Shown piece after piece: positions 5,690 to 9,896 of a DNA stretch of 9,896 nt. The notes under the pieces are model-generated. The model was not told where the DNA came from. It saw only the letters and a program-made list of their open reading frames with translations, and did not search any database. Position 1 is the stretch's first letter. Every line of letters starts with the position of its first letter. Source of the stretch: Clostridia bacterium. Lineage in GTDB: Bacteria > Bacillota > Clostridia > Oscillospirales > Acutalibacteraceae. The translations under genes were made by a program, and so were the position numbers. The stretch spans positions 1 through 9,896 of the forward strand of contig CAAFXQ010000085.1 in assembly GCA_900767015.1 (NCBI GenBank). Reading direction: 5' to 3'.

Positions 5690-6571
5690 TCAAAGTGTTG
5701 CGGCAAGCTGCTTTATGTATTCTTTGAAATCGTCGCCGATTTCCTCGTGGCAAAGCGCCATTTCACAGTTGGCTTTCATGATGCCGAGCTTGTTGCCCAT
5801 ATCGAATCTTGTTCCGACAAAATCAATGGCGTTGAGGCCGTATGTTTTGGCGAGGGTGACCATCGAGTCGGTGAAATACACTTCTTTTCCGACGGGATTG
5901 ACCGGTGTATCCTTGATGATATCGAAAATTTCCGGCGGCATGACAACTCTTCCGAGAATGGAATAGCAGGAAATGATCTGATCCTCCGTCGGTTTTTCGA
6001 TAATGTTATGGCACTGCATGACATTGTTTTCAATCGGCGTTACGTCGAGCGAGCAATACTTGCTGACGTCCTTGCGGGGAACCTCCTTAACGCCGACAAC
6101 GCCTTTTCCGTATTTTTCGTAAGCGTCAATCAGCTGACCGATAACCGGCTGACCGCCCTGGTTTACGATAACGTCGTCACCGTACAGAATCGCAAACGGC
6201 TCGTTGCCGACAAAGCCCTTTGCACGGTAAATCGCATCGGCAAGGCCTTTGGTTTCCTTTTGTCTGATGAAATAGATGTTGGCAAGGTTGACGGGCTTTA
6301 ACACGTCCTCGTAGATCTTTTGCTTCGAGGGGTTATTGCAAAGATTCGCTTCCAATTCAAACGAATGGTCGAAGTGATCCTCCATCGCCCCCTTGCCCCG
6401 GTTGGTGATGATGAGAATCTCCTCGATTCCGGCGGCGACGGCTTCTTCGACGATATACTGAATCGCCGGTTTATCGACAATGTTGAGCATCTCCTTGGGA
6501 ATCGACTTGGACGCCGGAAGCACTCTCGTTCCGAGTCCGGCGGCGGGAATAATGGCTTTTTTAATTTTCAT
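5690..6571 (-). CDS. galU: UTP-glucose-1-phosphate uridylyltransferase
   Basis: This cytoplasmic enzyme makes UDP-glucose from UTP and glucose-1-phosphate, feeding cell-wall polysaccharide, glycolipid and galactose pathways. The 293-residue product matches the usual length of bacterial GalU/GtaB. Visible signatures are the nucleotide-binding loop PAAGLGTRVLPASKSIPKEM (9-28), KGLADAIYRAK around 110, the metal-binding region LYGDD (129-133), IIEKPTEDQI near 190-199, GKEVYFTDSM near 228-237 and FDMGNKLG near 256-263. ATG 6571 has GGAGGAG seven bases upstream; the more upstream TTG at 6592 would sit before that site and is rejected. The gene starts 22 bases after the RING/DUF2628 gene and is probably co-transcribed with it from the promoter near 7691-7718. 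Its closest named homologue in Bacillus is gtaB. Confidence 0.96.
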   Translation of the reverse strand: MKIKKAIIPAAGLGTRVLPASKSIPKEMLNIVDKPAIQYIVEEAVAAGIEEILIITNRGKGAMEDHFDHSFELEANLCNNPSKQKIYEDVLKPVNLANIYFIRQKETKGLADAIYRAKGFVGNEPFAILYGDDVIVNQGGQPVIGQLIDAYEKYGKGVVGVKEVPRKDVSKYCSLDVTPIENNVMQCHNIIEKPTEDQIISCYSILGRVVMPPEIFDIIKDTPVNPVGKEVYFTDSMVTLAKTYGLNAIDFVGTRFDMGNKLGIMKANCEMALCHEEIGDDFKEYIKQLAATL

Positions 6572-6593
6572 GGCTAGTCTCCTCCGTTTCAAA

Positions 6594-7658
6594 TTAAGCT
6601 CCGAACAGCCTTAAAATCAGGTTCGGTATGATCCAGACGGCGGCAACGGCAAGCACCGGTATCCAGCGGCTCGTTGAGCCGTACTTGGCAAGCAGACTAA
6701 GCTTGAAGGTGTTGTCCACAGCAGCGTCGATCTCGTTAAGGGAGTTTTCGGTATATTTATAATAAAGCTTATCCGCAATGATTCCGCTGATGACAGCAAT
6801 TGCAAACGACAGAAAGCGAATCAGCACAATCGTCGGCAGAATTTTCATCATCTGGTTTGCCATAAACTGCTGCTGATCGGCGGGCAGAGCAAGCAGTTCG
6901 TTAAGCGTATAGTCCCCGATGAGCGCCGAAAGCTTACTTGACGGGCCGTACGAAAGCAAGGAAAGAATGATACTCACGGTCGAAAAAATGATTCCGGGTT
7001 TATAAAGCTTGCGGAAGAAAAACCAGAACGGAGCAAAGAAAAACGCCGCCCAGTTAAAGGTGAAGCTTTTCCCGTCCCGCAGCTTACGGAATTTGTTGAT
7101 ATAGGCTTTCGCTCCGTAGCCGACAAAGGAGATCACCTTATCCAATGTGTGACCGCAAAGCGTCTCCCTCTTTTGTTCCTCCGATATGCCCGGAGCCAAT
7201 AGCTTCACTCTTTCGTCAACAACCTTGGAAAGCGGCGGAAGCTCGTCGGAATCCGGATCAGCGCCGAAGCCGGTTTCAAGCCGGGCTTTGCGGTCTGCTT
7301 CGTCCTCTCGTTCAAGCTGCTGCTGTTTTTCGACGATATTAAAGCCGAACATGGTGAATTTCTGACCGCAGTGGGTACAGACGGTGGTTCCTTTCGGGTT
7401 TTCCTTTCCGCACCGGGGGCAGATGATCGGTTCCTCTTTTTCGTCGGTTTCGTCCTTATCGGTTTTCGTTTCTTCGGCGGGCAGGTTCGGATTCTTCCAC
7501 ACAAAGCCGCTTTCATGAAGCGCTTTATTCACACAGCCGCCGTTATTTTCATAGCAATGTCTGTGCTGAGGGGTTCCGCAGTCGGGACAGACCACAATGT
7601 CGTCGCCGTCCCTGAAAGCCTCCCGGCAGCCCGGACACTTTACATTTTCGTAATTCAT
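6594..7658 (-). CDS. RING-finger/zinc-ribbon/DUF2628 membrane protein
   Basis: The 354-residue protein combines three parts. Residues 8-42 hold a cross-brace zinc pattern, CPGC, CPDC, H-x-H-C and a final C (Cys8, 11, 24, 27, His32, His34, Cys35, Cys42), fitting the prokaryotic RING-finger family 1. A second, four-cysteine zinc ribbon follows (CPRCG at 80-84, CTHCG at 94-98). After a charged linker the C-terminal half is membrane-embedded, with FNWAAFFFAPFWFFFRKLY at about 202-219, the signature of DUF2628, then hydrophobic spans near 222-238, 273-296 and 331-350. The zinc part should face the cytoplasm. GTG 7673 overlaps the ribosome binding site (AAAGGA), so ATG 7658 is chosen. The role of these fusions is not known; a sensor or adaptor at the membrane is possible. 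galU follows in the same operon. Confidence 0.85.
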   Translation of the reverse strand: MNYENVKCPGCREAFRDGDDIVVCPDCGTPQHRHCYENNGGCVNKALHESGFVWKNPNLPAEETKTDKDETDEKEEPIICPRCGKENPKGTTVCTHCGQKFTMFGFNIVEKQQQLEREDEADRKARLETGFGADPDSDELPPLSKVVDERVKLLAPGISEEQKRETLCGHTLDKVISFVGYGAKAYINKFRKLRDGKSFTFNWAAFFFAPFWFFFRKLYKPGIIFSTVSIILSLLSYGPSSKLSALIGDYTLNELLALPADQQQFMANQMMKILPTIVLIRFLSFAIAVISGIIADKLYYKYTENSLNEIDAAVDNTFKLSLLAKYGSTSRWIPVLAVAAVWIIPNLILRLFGA

Positions 7659-7690
7659 GATTTTTCCTTTCACTAACTATATATATCTGT

Positions 7691-7718
7691 ATTGTACTTG
7701 ATTTTGAAAAAAATTCAA
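7691..7718 (-). promoter_or_regulatory. Sigma-A promoter for the RING/DUF2628-galU operon
   Basis: On the minus strand TTGAAT (7718-7713) and TACAAT (7696-7691) are separated by 16 bases. The region is very AT-rich and a further TATAAT-like string lies just upstream, so an alternative start is possible. It stands back to back with the prfB promoter. Confidence 0.55.
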
Positions 7719-7777
7719 TCATATTATATGAATTTTTCGCCTTTTTTAAAAAATTTCCCGAAATTTTCAAAATTCTG

Positions 7778-7805
7778 TTGCGGCGAATCAAGAAATGTGT
7801 ATAAT
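7778..7805 (+). promoter_or_regulatory. Likely promoter of prfB
   Basis: TATAAT at 7800-7805 is an exact -10 box; TTGCGG at 7778-7783 is a partial -35 with 16-base spacing. It would give a leader of about 95 bases before the prfB ATG. Confidence 0.6.
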
Positions 7806-7835
7806 ATAAAAGGTTAAGTTTGTATTATTTACAAC

Positions 7836-7895
7836 AAGGAGCAACCGTATGGAATGTTAAAATGCGTACATATTTTCCGAAAAAATAACCGATGA
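7836..7895 (+). promoter_or_regulatory. prfB leader with strong ribosome binding site and tiny open frames
   Basis: AAGGAG at 7836-7841 is a better ribosome binding site than the one of prfB itself. Seven bases later, ATG 7849 opens a three-codon frame (Met-Glu-Cys, TAA 7858-7860). An overlapping ATG at 7854 opens a 13-codon frame (MLKCVHIFRKNNR) that ends in TGA at 7893-7895, touching the prfB ribosome binding site. A third ATG at 7862 gives eight codons. Translation of any of these is not shown, but their arrangement is what a translation-coupled leader would look like. Confidence 0.35.
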
Positions 7896-7907
7896 AAGGA
7901 AAATCCG

Positions 7908-9029
7908 ATGTTACAATTTGAAGAATTAAAGCTCAGACTTCAGGAAAGCGAAAAGCCGCTTTCCGAGCTTGCCGATGCACTCGGCCTTAAGGAGATGGCC
8001 GAAGAAGTCAGACAGCTTGAAGAAAAAACCGCAGACGAAAGCTTTTGGGGCGATTTACAGAATTCACAAAAGGTGCTTCAGAGAATTTCACAGCTCAAAG
8101 GCAGAATCAAAGCCTACAACGACCTGAAAGCATCGTACGACGACGCTATGGTCATGATTGAGCTTGCCGACGAGGAAGAGGATCTCGACCTTCTTGAAGA
8201 ATGCACGAACAACGTGCAGGCAGTTGAAGCCGAACTTGAAAAGCAGACCCTCTCTACCCTGCTTTCCGGCGAATACGACGCCAAAAACGCCATTCTCACG
8301 TTCCACGCAGGTGCCGGCGGAACGGAAGCGCAGGACTGGTGCCAGATGCTTTTCCGTATGTACGGTCAGTGGGCCACCAAGCACGGCTATAAATTCACAA
8401 CGCTCGACTTTCTTGACGGCGACGAAGCAGGGCTTAAGTCCGCCGTTGTGCTTATTGAGGGCGAAAATGCCTACGGCTACCTGAAAAGCGAAATGGGCGT
8501 TCACCGCCTTGTCCGTGTGTCCCCGTTTGACTCGTCGGGACGCCGCCACACCTCGTTCGCTTCGTTGGAGGTTATGCCCGAAATCGACGACACAATCGAG
8601 GTCGAAATCAACCCCGAGGACATCAAGATGGAAGTTTACCGTGCTTCGGGCGCCGGCGGACAAAAGGTCAACAAGACCTCGTCAGCCGTTCGTCTCATTC
8701 ATATCCCGACAGGCATCGTCGTTTCCTGTCAGGTTGAAAGAAGCCAGCATCAGAACCGTGAGGTCTGTATGCGTATGCTTAAGTCCAAGCTGATTGAAAT
8801 CAAAGAGCGTGAGCATCTTGACAAAATCGAGGACATCAAGGGCGACCAGAAGGAAATCGGCTGGGGCAGTCAGATCCGCTCGTATGTATTCATGCCCTAC
8901 ACCCTTGCAAAAGACCACAGAACAGGCTACGAAATGGGCAACATCAACGCCGTAATGGACGGCGACATCGACGGCTTTATCAACGCTTACCTCAAAAAGC
9001 AGTCGCTTGATGCGCTGACGCAGTCATAA
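7908..9029 (+). CDS. prfB: Peptide chain release factor 2
   Basis: RF2 ends translation at UAA and UGA by entering the ribosome A site and triggering peptide release. The 373-residue product has the usual length. The stop-codon-reading SPF tripeptide is at 205-207 within VSPFDSSGRRHTSFAS, and the catalytic GGQ loop is at 250-252 within YRASGAGGQKVNKTSSAVRL, at the same positions as in Escherichia coli RF2. The N-terminal coiled helices (1-120) are complete. The programmed +1 frameshift found in many prfB genes (CTT TGA C near codon 25) is absent: the region reads L25-G26-L27-K28 in one continuous frame. AAAGG at 7896-7900 precedes ATG 7908 by about eight bases. The usual upstream neighbour secA is not present; the gene stands alone with its own promoter and terminator. 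Confidence 0.97.
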   Translation: MLQFEELKLRLQESEKPLSELADALGLKEMAEEVRQLEEKTADESFWGDLQNSQKVLQRISQLKGRIKAYNDLKASYDDAMVMIELADEEEDLDLLEECTNNVQAVEAELEKQTLSTLLSGEYDAKNAILTFHAGAGGTEAQDWCQMLFRMYGQWATKHGYKFTTLDFLDGDEAGLKSAVVLIEGENAYGYLKSEMGVHRLVRVSPFDSSGRRHTSFASLEVMPEIDDTIEVEINPEDIKMEVYRASGAGGQKVNKTSSAVRLIHIPTGIVVSCQVERSQHQNREVCMRMLKSKLIEIKEREHLDKIEDIKGDQKEIGWGSQIRSYVFMPYTLAKDHRTGYEMGNINAVMDGDIDGFINAYLKKQSLDALTQS

Positions 9030-9046
9030 AAAGCAAACATAAAGAG

Positions 9047-9080
9047 AATCACTCAAGGAGCTTTCCCTGAGTGATTTTTT
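9047..9080 (+). terminator. Terminator of prfB, possibly bidirectional
   Basis: AATCACTCA (9047-9055) pairs with TGAGTGATT (9068-9076), followed by a T-run in GATTTTTTATT. It follows the prfB stop by 17 bases. The convergent gene ends at 9088, so the same hairpin may also stop minus-strand transcripts, though the tail on that side (CTCTTTATG) is weaker. Confidence 0.88.
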
Positions 9081-9087
9081 ATTCCGA

Positions 9088-9600
9088 TCAATACCCCTGA
9101 TCGGCGATTATCCATTCGCTGTCCTTGTTTTCTCTTGTCAAAATCACGCTCCACCCGTCATAAGCGCCGCTTTGCCATGCCTCCTCGTCCTGATAGACAT
9201 AAAAGTCACATCCGATTGTAATGATATCGCTCTTGCCGTATTGTTCACAAAGGTGGTAACCGTCAAGAAACGACTCCGACTCATCCTCATCAAACCAAAT
9301 CTTCTGTAAGCTGACGAACCACGATTTTTTCTTGAAATCTTCCTTGACCGCTTTCACCGCCGCGTCGATATCCTCGTCGGAATACGGACAGTCCTCGGTC
9401 TTTTTCACCGTCGCCAGAAGGCGGTCGATTCTTGCGTTTCTGACCGTTCCGATTAAGCCGCCGGACTGAAATTCCGGGCTTTCCCCTGCCCCGAAGCCGT
9501 CCGGGCCGAAAAAGCTTACCGCCGCCAAAGCCGCCGCCACGATCAGCAGTCCTGCGATTCCGGTAATCAGCCACCGTTTTTTCTTCTTTTGCGTATTCAT
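9088..9600 (-). CDS. Small membrane-anchored extracytoplasmic protein, function unknown
   Basis: The 170-residue product starts with a very basic N-terminus (NTQKKKKRW) and one membrane span at about residues 10-30, leaving a soluble domain outside. That domain begins after a Gly/Pro-rich linker and contains CPYSDEDIDAAVKAVKEDF, then KIWFDEDES, a central region around Cys118 and Cys131, and a closing W-S-V-I-L-T-R ... W-I-I-A-D-Q-G-Y. This order (YSxxDIDxAVxxVKxxF, then WxDE, then WxxxxxR, then WxxxDxGY) recurs in small secreted proteins of Clostridia that are usually left as hypothetical and look NTF2-like; the family link is from memory and not certain. ATG 9600 has GGAGG six bases upstream; the in-frame ATG at 9639 lacks such a site. 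No function can be assigned. Confidence 0.75.
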   Translation of the reverse strand: MNTQKKKKRWLITGIAGLLIVAAALAAVSFFGPDGFGAGESPEFQSGGLIGTVRNARIDRLLATVKKTEDCPYSDEDIDAAVKAVKEDFKKKSWFVSLQKIWFDEDESESFLDGYHLCEQYGKSDIITIGCDFYVYQDEEAWQSGAYDGWSVILTRENKDSEWIIADQGY

Positions 9601-9613
9601 TACCTTCCTCCGT

Positions 9614-9790
9614 TCAGTTGATACTTTTATCATAGGCAATCTCTAAAAACTCAAGGCGTTCGGCATAGTGCACAAATGATGTCGGATTGAAGCAGACAAA
9701 AGCCAAATCCGATACGCCTGAAAACAAATATTTCACGCACCTTGCTATGCTTTCAACCTTGCCATACGTCAGTATGCCTGCGGTTTCAAG
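9614..9790 (-). pseudogene. Start-less 58-codon open frame, possible gene remnant inside a repeat
   Basis: Between TAG (9793-9791) and TGA (9616-9614) the minus strand has 58 sense codons whose translation looks protein-like (it includes KVESIARCVKYLFSGVSD and ends AERLEFLEIAYDKSIN). It has no ATG, and no plausible start with a ribosome binding site. Upstream in the same frame are two further stops interrupting similar-looking peptide (DKYLFA, then PESKYFACIA). The frame ends 13 bases before the GGAGG-bearing leader of the 9600 gene is complete. It may be a decayed coding sequence, or only the by-product of the palindromic repeat it contains. I do not recognise a protein family. Confidence 0.35.
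9655..9718. repeat. Imperfect inverted repeat adjoining the large palindrome
   Basis: GGCGT (9655-9659) is complementary to ACGCC (9714-9718), and GTCGGATT (9681-9688) pairs with AATCCGAT (9706-9713) with one wobble, leaving a 21-base bulge on one side. It abuts the larger palindrome starting at 9717. The two together look like a composite structured element. Confidence 0.4.
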
Positions 9791-9823
9791 CTACGCAATG
9801 CACGCAAAATATTTGCTTTCAGG
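9717..9823. repeat. 107-bp imperfect palindrome (possible dispersed repeat or structured RNA)
   Basis: The outer arm CCTGAAAACAAATATTT (9717-9733) matches the reverse complement of AAATATTTGCTTTCAGG (9807-9823) at all but one position. The tip is a perfect CATAC-GTCA-GTATG hairpin (9763-9776). The intervening arms pair only partly. A further AAATATTTG occurs near 9846-9854, so related sequence continues toward the window edge. No ORF, T-run or promoter explains it. It has the look of a small palindromic intergenic repeat family, but copy number cannot be judged from one window. Confidence 0.55.
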
Positions 9824-9896
9824 TTCTGCGAAGTTTTAAGCGAATAAATATTTGTCGAGACAAGAAAGAAAGCGGAGAAATGCTAACGCATTTCGA

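Noticed and set aside
5537..6301. Plus-strand open frame of 254 codons opposite galU
   Set aside because: It mirrors galU codons in reverse and runs across the galU terminator; galU is unambiguous on the other strand.
8088..8663. Minus-strand open frame of 191 codons opposite prfB
   Set aside because: It is antisense to the conserved RF2 core including the SPF region, so it is a codon-bias shadow.
9655..9823. Integron attC site or CRISPR repeat as explanation for the palindromic region
   Set aside because: There is no integrase, no core-site pattern, and no regularly spaced direct repeats with spacers.

Overview
The window looks like chromosomal DNA of an endospore-forming clostridium, most likely of the Oscillospirales/Ruminococcaceae type. 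The evidence is a recognisable spoIIID, consensus sigma-A promoters, strong GGAGG-type ribosome binding sites, and several secreted or membrane proteins of types common in gut Clostridia. This taxonomic call is an inference from gene content. I see no phage, plasmid, CRISPR, rRNA or tRNA.

Layout. Positions 1-1960 (+): the 3' part of a DUF1643 gene, then spoIIID. A near-perfect sigma-A promoter overlaps the spoIIID stop codon and serves a four-helix membrane protein gene and an ArsR/SmtB/CadC-type metal sensor gene, which ends at a hairpin terminator. Positions 1960-3600 (-): a secreted alpha/beta-hydrolase-like protein with cysteine at the usual nucleophile position, with its own terminator. 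Positions 3670-5500 (-): a two-gene operon of a free-standing NRPS-type condensation domain and a free-standing acyl/peptidyl carrier protein, with a clear promoter and a strong terminator. Positions 5630-7720 (-): an operon of a RING/zinc-ribbon/DUF2628 membrane protein and galU. Positions 7770-9080 (+): prfB (RF2), divergent from that operon, with a leader carrying tiny open frames. Positions 9088-9600 (-): a small membrane-anchored extracytoplasmic protein. Positions 9614-9896: an intergenic element dominated by a 107-bp imperfect palindrome, running to the window edge.

The most unusual content is the condensation-domain/carrier-protein pair, which has no adenylation enzyme beside it. The condensation protein's catalytic motif is changed from HHxxxDG to SHxxxDA. 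The pair lies upstream, on the same strand, of the secreted hydrolase with its G-x-C-x-G elbow. A small acyl- or aminoacyl-transfer pathway is a reasonable hypothesis but is not proven by the sequence. The second point of interest is prfB: it lacks the usual in-frame UGA frameshift site, yet its leader holds a 13-codon open frame ending in UGA just before the prfB ribosome binding site.
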